Positions 26,091 through 39,095 of a stretch of DNA of 64,000 nt are shown piece by piece. Position 1 is the stretch's first letter, and each line of letters opens with the position of its first letter. The notes beneath the pieces were generated by a model that searched no databases, had not been told where the DNA came from, and worked only from the letters and a program-made list of their open reading frames with translations. A program made the translations under genes and the position numbers. The DNA comes from Rhabdornis inornatus (taxonomy: Eukaryota; Chordata; Aves; Passeriformes; Rhabdornithidae). The stretch is taken from assembly GCA_013397075.1 (NCBI GenBank), contig VWZS01000638.1, forward strand, positions 1,832,125 through 1,896,124, written 5' to 3'.

Positions 26091-26128
26091 AGGTTTACCC
26101 CTGAATTAAAGGTTTACCCCTAAATTAA
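26091..26128 (+). repeat. 19-bp tandem duplication
   Basis: AGGTTTACCCCTGAATTAA is followed immediately by AGGTTTACCCCTAAATTAA, with a single difference. It is a recent small duplication in unique sequence. Confidence 0.92.
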
Positions 26129-26169
26129 AAAGAAAGCTTCCCACTGTCGTGAAAAAGAACCCCTCCACA

Positions 26170-26305
26170 TTTTGTATTTTTAATACGGTTAATTTGCAGG
26201 GTCCTTTAAGAGCAGCTGCCAGTTTCATGTGTCAAACGACTGCCACACAAAAGAGAATGTGGCAGCGAGCTGTGGACTTTGCTGACACAGCACACTGTGT
26301 CAATT
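26170..26305. promoter_or_regulatory. Candidate regulatory block with short inverted repeat
   Basis: A compact region of complex sequence between A-rich flanks. It ends in TGACACAG, a four-base spacer and its exact inverse CTGTGTCA (26283-26302). An overlapping TGTGTCAATTG follows. TGACA is a TALE-homeodomain-type core, so the inverted pair could be a paired site. This is inference from motif form only. Confidence 0.2.
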
Positions 26306-27710
26306 GAAAACAAGAAATAGAAGGAGCAGTTCGAGAAACCTGACACTAGCTGTTACCTTTAGAAATAAAAACTTAACAAAATGAAGGCGAGCATATGTAT
26401 CACCTTTTTTTTTTTCATGAAATCTTTTTAGATGCTGTTGGAGATACAGGTGAGCAGCAAGTCCTTCTGAGGAAACATCTGTTACAAAGGAGAAGAGAGG
26501 GAGATGGAGAAGGTGCCATTTTTCTATCACTATAGTAAACACCTAATGCACCGTAAACAGAGCAAGTCATGCGGTAAAACATGAAGAAGCTCTTTTTTAA
26601 TCATCTAAATAGAAATTTAATATCTTTGCATTTGCTAAGTAAGGCAACTTGCCCAAGCAACCAGATACACAAAGCCTTGTGCATTTATTCTGCCTTTGTG
26701 GCTACTGAACAAAGCTTCTAAGTCACAAGCATTAAGGTTGGTATTTACTAAGCAGTTGCACACGAGGACTCATCAGGAATATTTGGGTTTCCAAACACAT
26801 AAGCAATATTGAGAAATCAAATAGCCATATATACAGTATGGCACACACAAAAAAAAAGTCCATGTGCATTCCCAGTATTTTTTTCTCCTTGATTCTGAGG
26901 TCCAACAGCCAGAATCAACTCCCCAGACCAGCCCCAGCTGTGGAGAGCTGAGCAAGAGCAGCACAGTCCTAGGTCACGATGTGAGGAGCAGAGAACTCCG
27001 ATTTGTGGGGGGATGATGTGCTACGGGAAGCCTTTGTTACCAAACCTGCCCACAGTTACTGAGCTGCACCAGTGCTATGGCAAGAACTGGAGAACATTCA
27101 AAAACCCCAACCACTACAACCCAGGATGCGTTTGAAATCTGGTGGTTCAGTCTAAGTATTAAATTAGTGTTGTCTGCCAGCTTCCAGGAGTCCACAGTAC
27201 TTGGCCCTGGCTCTTTTTAAAGCATGGTTTCAGAAGTTAAGAGCACTGTTACTGTGATCAGCATACTTTGATTTTCTCCTCCTTTTCTGCTTTCTTGGGG
27301 GGAAGAATGGCCTCTGTCAAATATCAAGGTCACATAAATGTAGCAAAGTTCTAGCCTGAAAGAATGAAACCAAATTTTCTAGACATGACAGAGTAGCAAT
27401 AAAAAGGCTTGGATTCACCATACCAGCAGACCTCTCATGCTGCAACAGTAAGACGACCCTCCTCCAGCTTTTTAGCACTGCTGATTGCACCACTGCAGGC
27501 ACTACAACAGGAAAAGGTCTTCCAAGAAGCCTTCCAAATATACAGGAACCCTCTCACAGCTCCAGGAATAAAGGCAGAACCAGATCTGCAGATCTTCAGG
27601 AGGCAGATATTTCTAATGCTCAGCACTCTATGACAAATTAGAAACCCATTTATATGACAGCTATAGAATTAGCTCTGCAGAGAACTAGAAAACCTTCCTT
27701 TTGGGCAGAA

Positions 27711-27766
27711 AATAAAACAGGACCTCAGCTGCAGACCAGGCTATGACAAAAAAAAAAAAAAAAAAA
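27711..27766 (+). other. Poly(A) tract with upstream AATAAA: possible retrocopy 3' end
   Basis: AATAAA at 27711-27716 is followed 31 bases later by 19 consecutive A (27748-27766). This is the normal spacing of a polyadenylation signal and tail. It could be the 3' end of a processed retrocopy inserted on the plus strand, with the body upstream (about 27400-27747, which has a 74-codon frame but no recognised domain). I could not find a clear target-site duplication. A plain A-run with a chance AATAAA is at least as likely. Confidence 0.3.
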
Positions 27767-28542
27767 GGGAAATTCCTAATCAGAATGTCAATATGAAGAA
27801 TTCATTCAGAGACAGCCTCCAGATCAAATGGCTCTTGTAGATGGCATTTCAGTAGGCAAATGTGACATTCTGTGCTAAAATCCTTCCCAACATGCATTTT
27901 AAATTAACAGCTTTGCTTAAAGTACTTTGTTGTCATCACTGTAGTCCTCTGTTGCCACATTCAAAAATTTAGTCTGACTGCAACAGCTTGAGAAGAAAGA
28001 CGGAGATGGGCCATTTCCCAACACCAGAACATTTTTGCCAGGCACAGAGATTCCTAAATTCAAGTGTCTGCTCTGAGATGGATACCTGGAAGAAGCATTT
28101 TGTCTTTTAATGATTTGAGCAGCTCTGCATGGTACATCTTCACTGTACAATGTACTTCTATAGGGTACCTCTTCACCTCCACCACTTGGATAAAATACAT
28201 ATCCTCATATTCTTGCCACTTTTCTTTAATTGCTCCATTTTCACTGAGTGTTTCTACCCCCTCTTTGTTTTTCTCATTAAATTGAGAGCTCTCAAGAAAG
28301 AATTACCTTTAATAACAGATCCTAACAGAGTGGATTGTTGATATGGATTCCTAACAATCATAGATAATAAAGTATTCCTTAATGGAACATAACCCGGCTT
28401 TATAAATCACGATGCTGCCATATGCAGCTGCCTTGCTCTAATATTTTAAACACTCTGGGCCAAATACAAGGAGCTAACTGGTGCCTGTGTGTGTCTTTGA
28501 TAATTGCCCATACAAACAATGCAGAAGGAAAGGCTACATTTA

Positions 28543-28625
28543 ACTATTTTACAGATGGGAAGTGAGACTCAGAGAAGCCAGAAGGCAGTCCCAGGGGATT
28601 AGTGGCACTGCAGAGTACTGGTTTC
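28543..28625 (-). mobile_element. MIR/CORE-SINE-like ancient fragment
   Basis: CTATTTTACAGATGGGAAGT is followed by GAGACTCAGAGAAGCCAG and a diverged TGGCACTGCAGAGTACTGG. The first half follows the reverse complement of the MIR consensus around TTTTACAGATGAGGAAACTGAGGC.CAGAGAAG. The second half is weak. The call depends on the first 40 bases. Confidence 0.5.
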
Positions 28626-31600
28626 CACACCTCAGGTTAATTAATGCTTTAAGCCAAAGACCCCCTTTCCATGCCAGCAGGAATATGACATCCTGCATTC
28701 TAGCAGTTATATATTTTGTTTCCAGTGAGGCTTGCAAAATGCAAATTTCTGGTGAAACACATGACCTTTCCTTTCATATTTGTGAATAAGATTTTATTGA
28801 TCCTTTTTATGAATAATTCCTGCCATTCTCTTCACATTCTAACTCATAGATACATCTCTCCCTTGATATCTTATTTCTGCTTTAAAGCCATAATCTATTC
28901 TTCAAAAAGTTTATGTACATACACAGGCCCACATTTCTATATGTGGGTGCAAATACATATATAAATATACACACTCATGTATATATGTGACAGATGTATG
29001 TATCATATGGAGCAAATGCAAATGAACATATAGTTTTGATTCTTCTCCCACTTTGTTTGCCAATAGGGAATTACTGAGACATAGCAGTTTCATGACTTGA
29101 AAGATGAGATCATGATACTGCTATTTCTGCACTTACAAGGAGAGTGCAGGTGTTTTGAAGCATTTATGAAATTGCATGATTGACTCATATAGAAATCTAT
29201 TGACAATAAGTTGAACCTTTGCAACTAGGCTGTAAAAGATTTGATTATAGTAACAATAGTCACCATCATGAATGTCATAAATCTTAAGAGAAAGGACACA
29301 TATGCCACATATAATGCATGAAAAAGTTGTCCTTTCATCATGGATAACTTACCATTGTGTAGATGCTCTGCTGATCAGCTACTGCATTATTTGAATAAGT
29401 ATCTGATGTCTTGTTTTCTTTCAAGGAGGCAGGTGCAGGATGAAGCAGGAAAGCCTGCCAAGATAGATGATAAATTGCCACTTGGTGCTGGGGACCAGTG
29501 CTTAACATTAATGCAATGCTGCCAGAAATTAAGCAGTAGAGTAATAAGAAACTAGGAAGAAAATAACTTCTCATCCCCATTAAACAGATCAGCTCCATTT
29601 TCTTTCTTGATTATAATTTTTAGTGCGTTTAAAAAACACATTGCCATTGTCTCATTACAAACAAAACATAATAGAATTGGAAAACATGCTGTGACTGACA
29701 AGCCATAGAACTATATAATAATGATACCAGTTGCTTTTCTTCTGGAGGAGTAATCTTGAAGCTAAAAAGTTTGAATAAAATTATAAAGAAACATAATTGT
29801 AAAGAATTATGATCTAGATTTTGAAACCCCTGCCCACTTAGGCAAGTGTTACTCCCTGACTGAACTGGCTCATTCAGTTAGTGGATCACACTGTAGTCAG
29901 GAGTGACAGAGAGTCCAGAATGTCCCAAGTTTCCTTGTCTACTGTCTATCCCTTATTGCACTGAATTTGGACTACTATGAGATAAATTTAAAAATAATTT
30001 TATATGATTAGTTATGTGAGAAACAAAGAGAAGCCTTCTAGCAAAATTTAAATTGGTTACCTACAGGTGAGTAAAATATTGCACAAAATTCAGATTGAGT
30101 GAGCAGCTTGTCATTTATGGTGACCAAAACTAAAGAGAGTGTTCAACGAAAAATGTGTTCTTAGACACATTAGACTTTCCACTTTCTTAAGCCAGCAAAT
30201 AAAAGCAAAAAGAAATACGTGTTTTATTTCTCCTTTGTATGTACAATAGAGTATGTGGGGAAAATACAAGTTTATAAACACTCTATGTCCTAAAAACTAT
30301 GACTTCTGAGGCAGCTAAGGGCAAGTTACAGTCAAAAAGAGGCAGTAATGTTCTTCTGGCATTTTCCTTCCCAGGAACAAAACTCTGGTAGGAGCAAGGG
30401 TGATCCTTGCAGGTTGAAGCAACCCTCTCTTTTGGTGTGTTCTAGGTAGCCAGGTCATAGATATTCTGAAAGATAACTGGAAGACTTGGCCTTGGAAAGA
30501 TGCCTGGTTTATTTGGTCTGGGCAGTGGTGCAGGACCAGGCACACACATATAACCAGAGACCCTTTTCAGATAGTAAAATAGGATTAAACACACTGTAAA
30601 CATGCTATGCTGCATTGTCCCATTGATTTGGGAACAAAATTAGTCCTGCTCATATAGAGCCAGTTCAAGAGTTAACCCTGTTCAAACCAAGTGTTCCAAA
30701 AATAATCTGTGCATTACCAGCTACAGAAAATACAGGTCTTGGATTCTCTTCCTCCCTTGCATATAATCAAAAAATAAAAATAGATATCACTTTGGGACAT
30801 CCAACCCCAACCTTATCCAAGTCATAAGTACTAGAGAAACCCATACCAGCATTTTACTGAAATGCTGACACATAAAAATCAACTAAGGTTTTTTTTCAAC
30901 ATCAGAAAAATTAAAACTAAATTAAACAACAGATGATCAATGTCATTCCTCTTCCTGCACCTCAATAACTTACAGCAATCTCTATATTTTGAAATTGGGC
31001 CATAAGTCAAATATTTCATCATCAAGAATCTTTATCTTGATAGAGGAAACCCACCTTAAAGCTATCAAGGTGAAAACTATTTAAGAAACATTTTTTTAAA
31101 GCTTGCACAAGATCTATATTCTCATCTGTATTACGTCCAGAAAAGTGCATCATGTTCAGAATGGAAGCTAAAAAGCTGTGTGCTATTTAATCTCATCTGC
31201 ATTTCCTCCAGGAATATGCATCATTCCAGCAAAGCAATGCTGGGACATAGAAAGATAGCTTACCAATTAGGTTTTCATTTATCAAGTTGTACATCCCTAT
31301 GAAATAATTCATTAGCAAGTGTAGATTATGTCCCAGTTTTACTTACTACACATGCAGTGTGTCTGCGTCTCAGTTTATTTTACCAAAGTAAATTTCCACT
31401 TTGCAGATGTGACTATGTTATGATTAGTTCAGTTTCTCCCACAGTGTACATAATAGGAAATCAAAGACAGCAAAAACTCTCAAATTACATCTCAAGACAA
31501 TATGATACAATTTAGAGAAGGGAGAGAGTAAGGCTGTCAAAAATCTGAGGAAAACTGTGTGTGTGCCCAAAATTAATGTCATTAACTGATCCTGGGAGCT

Positions 31601-33840
31601 GTGATGGGACCATGAAAGAGCTCACTCATCACCACAGGAGAAGCACAAGTCCTAAGATAACCAAATTCCTTTCTCATTTACACTCAAACACCTTCATGAT
31701 GATGCCATGACTGTACACACAACCAAGGAAAGCACAGGTTCTTGAGAACACCACCTGTGGGTCAGCATTTCAGTGCTTCTGGAGGAAGGAGCTCCCAGGC
31801 TCAGAACTTCCAATTTATGAGCCTTGCCAATAAGCTCATGATATCTACAATGAATACAAACATGTATTCCTAAATAGCATTAATGATTTTGCATTCTCAG
31901 TCACTGAGGTGTTACCCTTGACCAGAGGGAGTGTATAAGGGAAGAGCAGGGTGCCCTCCCTGGGACTGGTTTTATAAGAGCTTCACTAAAAGGAAGATAA
32001 ATCTGAGCTCAGTGAAAACATTCTTGGTCTCTGTAGATTGGTACAGTTCACACACAACTTCCTTTCCAGATAGTTGGATTCAACATATTTACAGGCAAAT
32101 GTTTTAATTGCTGTCCAGTTGAAGATTAGATTTACTTCAAAGTAGTGTCCCAGTGATGTGGCTTCCTACCATTTATGTTCAACAGTAGATTGCAGGTAGT
32201 AGGTTCAATAATATTTGGCCTCTTATATCCTGCAAGCTCTTTGGAAATTTTTCTTTCTTCCTAAATCATTTTAATTATACTTTTGTGGTATATCTTTTCC
32301 TATTTCTGGCTCTCCAGTAGAGAAAGTTGATGCTATCCATTAATATGTTCATTGTTGCATCCATAACCAATACTCAAAACTCTGTTCATAAAAGGAAAAC
32401 AATGCCATTAATTATGCTGACATTTTCTGAAGGGCTAGAGTGATTTGCTGGGGTTTTTTTGTGAATAGTTAAGAGAATTCCTAAGAAGTATTCCTTCTGT
32501 TCTGACTTCTAAAGAGAGAAAGAAAGAAAAAATGCTACAATATTAAATTACAGTAAAGCAGGCATTAAAGCATAAATATAAAATATTTATAAACATAAAA
32601 TATAGCATCCAAATTCTCCAGTGCCTTTTTGTATGTGTATTCCTCTTTTTTGCAGTAATTGCAATACTCCTCTAAAATGCATTTTGCAACACAGTACTAA
32701 AACACCTTCTGTGATCCTTTTCTCTACAATCAACATCAGCAAATGAATTTCAGTTGAAGTCTGAAATGCTTTTATACTGCTGTAATACTATAGATAATAA
32801 TAGCCCAATCTGCCAAACACCCCATTTTCATTGCTACCAAATAAACCCTACATACATATATATATACATAAAAACGCCAGTGATTTTACCCTTCTCCAAT
32901 GGTATCTATTAATAAGAACCTCATCCCCTTCACCTTCAGTGCCAGGGCATAACAGTCATGTTCCAAGATCAGGCAACCCAGACTAGCCCAGATAACCCAG
33001 ACAATTTAAATGATTGACATTATTACTATAAGTCTCAGTTAAACAATAAAAACTTGATTCCTTCTATTTATCTATCAGCTACCCTACTAATACTAGGGGT
33101 GACCCTCGAGACTTCAAACGGGCAGATTGAAGCCAAGCCAAGCAATTGGCCTCAATTCTCAATCAAGCAAGACCAAAAAATGCTGAAACAGTAATCTGTA
33201 CATAAACTAAACTAAGCGGAAAGAGAAAGCAGCAGCTGCTTTCTTGGTTTTCATATCCAAGTCTGGGAAACCTGAAAAGAAACACTACAGGAAAAGTGAT
33301 GCACCTATTGTTCATCTAACCTAAAATATATTATGTTGATATTTCCCACGGAAGTAGAATCAAAAACTTTTACAGCAAAGATCCATACAATGATGGACCT
33401 CATTTTGACATCATCAAATATGTCATGGTGATATTTCATATTTCCTTTTTTCTTATCTTGTATCATAAAATAAATTGCGAAATAAAGATAAGTAAGAAAA
33501 TGCAGAACAAAGTAATTTGAACTTGAAAAGAAATCACTTCGGAATTTTTGTTAAATATTGTGATATAATCAGTATGATTTTGGGTAACATACTCTTTTTC
33601 TAAAAACAGTATTTTGTAAAAGGAAAAGACATCAAAGCAGGAAACATTCAGCCCAAATAAAAAGAGCAAAGTCATTCAGAAACATTTTAGAAACCATCTA
33701 AATTCTACAAAAAATACTTCAGTAGGAATCAAAGCAACTTAAGAGTAGCCTCTGTGCATCATCTCTTTCAATTCATCCTTAAATTCCTACATGAGAGAAA
33801 TCCCCCATAAATGAAAAACCTTAATGGTTAAGTGTCATGA

Positions 33841-34005
33841 ATAGGATAGGATAGGATAGGATAGGATAGGATAGGATAGGATAGGATAGGATAGGATAGG
33901 ATAGGATAGAATAGAATAGAATAGAATAGAATAGAATAGAATAGAATAGAATAGAATAGAATAGAATAGAATAGAATAGAATAGAATAGAATAGAATAGA
34001 ATAGA
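33841..34005 (-). repeat. Two-phase microsatellite (ATAGG)13(ATAGA)20
   Basis: Thirteen perfect ATAGG units (33841-33905) change abruptly to twenty perfect ATAGA units (33906-34005), which join a CR1 3' end. On the minus strand this reads (TCTAT)20(CCTAT)13 and lies downstream of the CR1 3' terminus, the same arrangement as at 8266. It produces a false 100-codon frame of repeated Tyr-Ser-Ile-Leu-Phe/Pro units on the minus strand, which is not a gene. Confidence 0.97.
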
Positions 34006-34058
34006 ATATTTTCAGCTAAAAAGGACTTACAACTATCATCAACTGCCTGACTCACTAA
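34006..34058 (-). mobile_element. CR1 LINE, 3'-terminal fragment
   Basis: After the array, TTTTCAGCTAAAAAGGACTT and ACAACTATCATCAACTGCCT follow the reverse complement of a CR1 3'-end variant (TTTTCAGTTGGAAGGGACCTACAA..ATCATC.AGTCCAACTGCCTGAC). About 50 bp survives with many substitutions. The flanking array marks the 3' terminus, so the orientation is minus. Confidence 0.7.
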
Positions 34059-37000
34059 TAGATTCTTTCCCACCCCATGAGCCTGGAATGGCTCCTGAAC
34101 ATCAAACAGGAAAAAAGTACTATTTCTCACATTCTGTCTCTCTAAGAAAGCTGCATCAATCTATTGTTGTTTTGCCAGACAAGTGAAACAATTCCTGTGA
34201 CAAAGGCAAGCCTAAATGGCCTTCTTGCTGACTGGGTGCTCCAAATTTTAGCAAATTGGTGGAAAGATTCAGAGCTGATGTTAAATGTCTTTTCATCAGT
34301 GGATTCCTCACAGATTATTCCACACTCAGCACTTCTAGGATAATGGAAAATGCTCTCAGGTGGCAGGTGCACCTTTTAGTGAGGAGTCAGGAGTCCAGTT
34401 GATTACCTGGAGAGCAGCCACAGCTTTTCTCAGTGGTGGGAGCACATGGCTTGGCCTTAGCCAGCCTTGGGGTGAGCGTCTTGTTCATATTGCACTCGCT
34501 CACAGGATTAATGTGGGAATTAGCACAGTCAGCTCTCATATGAGCAGCATTATGTTATCCAATTTGCATAGTCTCCCCATGCTCCCAACATGATACCAGC
34601 CCTGACAGTAGGAGCCTATGTGTTTGGAGCAGAAGGTACAGCGCTCTATCTCCAGTGACAACCATGACGTCTATATGGCAAGGGCAAGCAGAACACTTGA
34701 CAACCATGAAGTTTGTATAGCCTGTGAATTGTTACAGTGGACATATTTTGAGACATCAGCAGCCTGTGAGAACTCTTTGCATATTTTCCTACTAGACCTG
34801 ATCAAAAGAGCAATCACCTTCATTTTGTTTATGAGAACCCTATAGAAATTTCAGATACTGATCAAGTAATAAATACCCATTTCACTGATGAGCATAACAA
34901 GGACTCTGCCATGCTTACACTAGACTCCTGTGAAAAAGGCGTGGGTTCCCCTTCAATCTATTCAGCTATGCAATGTCCTCAAACAGTGAAAGGGAAACCA
35001 TAAAACTGAATGTGATGCACATCATCCCAAGAAATTCATGCCCTGTGAGTCCCTTGGCAAAATTCTCCCAGCTTCAGAAATGCTCTGCTTTGCAAAAGAG
35101 CCCGAAGCAATTTAACATTGGATCTGCTTGGTTCTTCCTGGAACAATGTCAGATCTGAGACGAGAGCTTCCCATGACACACTTCAATTAGAGTTGGTGTC
35201 AGTAAATAGGCCTCTTGTTAAGACCATTCAACAATCTTCATGAGAACCTGTTCTTAGCTGCCTAGAGAAAACTAGAATAGATAGAATAGATAGAATAGAT
35301 AGCTACAAAAATCAGTTTCAAAACTTCTGGTGTTGTGAATGTATTTTCAACTGTTTAGACATAAGGGTTTCAACCAGTTATCAGTCTGATAAATAAAGAA
35401 ATCTACAACAAGACACTATGGTAACAGGTGAGCACAGAACAGAGATGGCAAAAATATAGTGTTTTCAGCTAAGAAGAATACGTAATAAAACAGATTTTGT
35501 ATCTTGTTTGTATGACTGACTTACAAAAGTAAGCATTGTAACGTAAACAGGAATTACTTGAAGAAAAGGTAACTGTAGAGATTGAAAATTTCAGTGATCC
35601 CAAAGAAGTACTTTTACAGTCAAGTGTAACAATTACTAGCACCCTTCTATGGCCGGAGACTGAATTTCAAACAATGTTTTAGCTATCTGTTTCAGATCCA
35701 TGATCTCAAATGCTTAAGTACTGCTGTAGAAGTCTTTGCAGCACTAGTAGAGGCATCTAATACTAATAAAGAGACAAATATAGCTATTTATTGTTTGGCC
35801 TGTCATAAGCACCATTCAAAATCTTCCCATAAATGTTATTATTTAGAAGAAGTAATTATATTTTTTTTCAATTCAAGATTACCCACTATATACCACAACA
35901 CACACAATTTTAAAATTGCCTTGTAGGCTAAAATGTTAGATTGAGATAATGTCACTCTGACTGTGAAAAATACAGTTTGATGGGTTCCTGCAATTCTCAG
36001 AAATCAGGCCACCAGGTCAGCCAACTATGGTTTACAGACAGTTAGCTGCTAGTCCTCAATTTTAAAAAAATTGGTATAAGTATTTTAAACACATATTCCA
36101 TGAGCTATTAAATTGAGTTCCCAGATATTCTGCAAGGATTCGTAAAGTAGAACTTTCCAAGTCACCTCTCCCTGTTACAGTAAATTATGTTGTCCATTCC
36201 TCTGTTTGATTGGCAGCCTTTAAATCTCTCTGCCCCATTGAGTTTGTGCCATGTGAAGTAACTGCAAAAGAAGATCTTGTTTTCAATTTTTCAGGGTCAG
36301 ATTGTCTTTCAGTAACACGGATGTCATTCATGACACAATGAATGAGAGTCATACTCAGGCCACGACAAGAAGGGATGTTAACTCTGAAAATAAAAAGAAA
36401 ACATCAAAGGTAATAGTAAAAAATTCTGTTTAAGTCAAAAACAGGCAGGAAGGCAGCAGGCAGAAGCAGGGACTGATGCAGAAAGATAGCATCAGGCACA
36501 AATCCCAGTATGTTCTCTGCATGACCAGTTTACCAGTGCAGCTGTTTACAACACAGTAATTCATAGCAGGACTAAAAACCCCCAGAGCTGACACTTCAGA
36601 AACATTGTTTACAAACAGAGAACATGCTCTGCATACTCCAAATAAATTAATCTACCTGCTTGAGAAAAAATTTCATCAGTAAGAGTATTAAGAAAGAAAT
36701 AAAGCATCCTTACTAGAAGCAAGACAAAATGTAAATATTAAAACTTTAGCTTGGAGTTCTTCTTTTCCCCTCAAACTTGTTTTCATCATATGATAGGACT
36801 ATAGTTTGTTTTCACCTAGATCAATGGTCAGATGAACAAAGCTAAATATTTCCTGCTCTGAAGTAAGAGCTCTGAAACCATGTTTTTCACCCAAGCGTAG
36901 TTCATTGCAGTCAGAGATGAGATTTTAACACTATTTTATTTGAGGTTGTGCTTTTGTGTGTCTTTGCAAGCTCTTTCTCTATTACAATTATAATTTCCAG

Positions 37001-38524
37001 AGTTTTAAGTGCCAGTTATCATAATGAAAAAATTTGGAAAGAGAGGTTTAAGTCATGGATACTCCGCCTTCCCATCTGGGTCAGCTACATATATGCAAAG
37101 TGCCGTTAAAAAAGTTAGAGAGGGAGAGAGAAAAGGAGGATGGAAGGCTTCACCACACTAAATGAAAAGCAAACAATATGCATATCAGCATCCTAAGGAG
37201 ATGTACCACTCTGCTGGGAAAAACCAAGACAAAAGAATTATCTGACACAACAGTTCAAAGCATATTGCACCTGTCAAAACGTCTGTCATCTTCTATAGAA
37301 ATGCACCATTCTAAAAGAAAAAAGGGAAACTCTAGCAAAGTCACTCAGAAACAACAGACCACTTTGTCTCCTTCCTTCCAGCCAACTCCTCCATCTGAAA
37401 GCCATTTAACTCAATGCTAAAGATTGCCTGGAAGGACCAGACAATAGGAAGGTCTCTTTCATTGTCAAGGACAGTTACACTTTGAAGATGATGCTCAAAA
37501 GGGGTTAAAATGGGTCAACAAGCAATTGTTGGGTCTATCCAAGGAAAAGTGAACAGAACATTGTTGAAGTCACACACACACAAAAAAATCTAAAAGAGCA
37601 CATCTTTAAGCTGGGGAAGTACGGGAGGGAGCGCACACAAAATGCTGATGTAATGTCATAGTGAAATGGAGATTAAAAACCCCTATCAATACAAATGGTA
37701 AAACTGAATTTCAGTTTGAATTTCAGATATGTCAGTTCTTAGCAACATACATCAAAAGCACAGTAAAGGCAAGAGATCTACAAATTGATTAACGAAGTGA
37801 AAAACAACAATTCTGACAGAATTAGATGACATTTTTCCATAACTTTTTATTTGTCTGCTTCCAATTCTCACAACATGCCTTTGGGAATCACTGTGTGTTG
37901 CATAGCTAGATGCAGTGAGTACATCTTAGATACTGAAATGGACTTACTCATTTGTATATAACAGCTGTTTTAAAAGAAAAAAGGTGGAAAATATTTTTGG
38001 TCTCATGCAGATTATCCAAGTCAATACTTATGCAGCCTACTGAAACATCTTTGAGTGTGCATGTTCTCTTCATGCTTACATGAAACACAGAAGCTGCCAT
38101 TTTATAAAAGCTTCTAGACTTAATTTACAGAAATTTAATTCCTAAGGTAAATCTTCCATGAAATAAAGGATTCATCTAAAGCCATTTATTTATCCAAATC
38201 CAATTCTCATTTTTATAATTAGAAGTCTAATTTCTCTGATAATCAAATTTTGACTTGTTTTTGATTCTTAAATGCAGCATTGCATAGGAATATAGTCACC
38301 AAGTCTGAAAAAGCCCCAGTTCAGCAGAGCTAACCATGAGGCACATTCATTTGCATCTGCATTTGTAGCAAAGGCCCATTCCATTACGAGCAGCTTCAGA
38401 CAGGAAAAATGCCTGAAAGTTCAGTTCTGTTGAAGGTAGCGGCAAAACTTCCAACAATTCCACAGCAGGCAAGGAGTCAGTTCTGCTTTCACTAACTCAC
38501 ACCTCTGAACTAGGTCAGTGACTA
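34059..38524. other. Unique non-coding stretch, no gene seen
   Basis: No gene is supported. The sequence is mostly AT-rich and free of recognised transposons. It includes an internal duplication (GACAACCATGA occurs at about 34657 and 34698), a 9-bp repeat array (35274-35302) and a purine-rich tract near 37115-37142. Confidence 0.6.
35274..35302 (+). repeat. 9-bp minisatellite (AGAATAGAT)3
   Basis: Three consecutive AGAATAGAT units followed by AG. The unit resembles the ATAGA array 1.3 kb upstream with a GAT insertion. It may be another remnant of a CR1-type tail, but no CR1 sequence can be recognised beside it. Confidence 0.85.
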
Positions 38525-39095
38525 CAGAGTCACAGAATAGCAGGAGTCCCAAGAGACCCACAAGGATCATTGGGTCCGCCCTGTACAGAGCCAGAATTCC
38601 CACCATGTGCCTGAAAGTATTGTCCAAGTGTTCCTGGAACTCTGCCAGACTTGGTGCTGTGCTCTGGAGAACCTGTTCTAGTGCCCAATCACCCACTGGG
38701 TGTAGAACCTTTCCCTAATATCCAAACCTCCCCTGACACAACTTCACGGAGTCCCCCACGTCCTGCCACTGGTCACCACAGAGAAGAAATCAGAGTTTGC
38801 CTCTCCTCTCTCCCTCACGAGAAAGCTGCAGACTTCAGTGAGGTCCACTCTCAGTCTCCTCTTCTCCAGGCTGAACAGACCCAGCGTCCTCAGCCACTCT
38901 TCATATGGTTTCTCTTCCAGACACTTCACCATCTCCATGGCCCCACTTTGGACACTAAGAACTTTATATCTGCATTATATTGTGGCACCCAAAACTGTTC
39001 CCAGAACTTGAGGTGAGGCCACCCCAGTGCAGAGCAGAGCTGGACAATCCCCTCCCTCGACTGGCTGGTGATGCTGTATCTGATGCACTCCAGAG
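38525..39095 (-). mobile_element. CR1 LINE, about 570-bp 3' segment
   Basis: Reverse complement of the CR1 3' end and 3' part of ORF2. Blocks in plus-strand order are AGAGTCACAGAATAGCAGGA, GGATCATTGGGTCC, CTCCCCTGACACAACTTCA, TCCTGCCACTGGTCACCA, TCCAGGCTGAACAGACCCAG, CCTCAGCCACTCTTCATATG, TTTGGACACTAAGAACTT and CTGGCTGGTGATGCTGTATC. This is a typical 5'-truncated avian CR1. The plus-strand open frame at 38651-39016 and the minus-strand ones are by-products of the LINE and do not encode an intact protein. It closely resembles the young insert at 42937-43473, so the two are probably of the same subfamily. Confidence 0.92.

Larger units (their letters stand above)
24416..33840. other. Long unique non-coding stretch, no gene seen
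   Basis: No gene is supported. The largest open frames (for example minus 25690-26016, 108 codons) have no domain. Within the stretch are a 19-bp tandem duplication (26091-26128), a small inverted repeat (26283-26302), a poly(A) tract preceded by AATAAA (27711-27766) and a MIR-like fragment (28543-28625). The part from 30546 to 33460 is especially AT-rich and has almost no open frames of 60 codons or more. Confidence 0.6.

Noticed and set aside
26310..26340. GTTCGAGAAAC, resembling a tRNA T-loop
   Set aside because: No flanking acceptor, D or anticodon arms can be paired, so there is no tRNA.
33828..34130. 100-codon minus-strand frame of repeated Tyr-Ser-Ile-Leu-Phe units
   Set aside because: It is simply the translation of the ATAGA/ATAGG microsatellite.
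38651..39016. 121-codon open frame on the plus strand
   Set aside because: It is antisense to a CR1 LINE and has no independent support.
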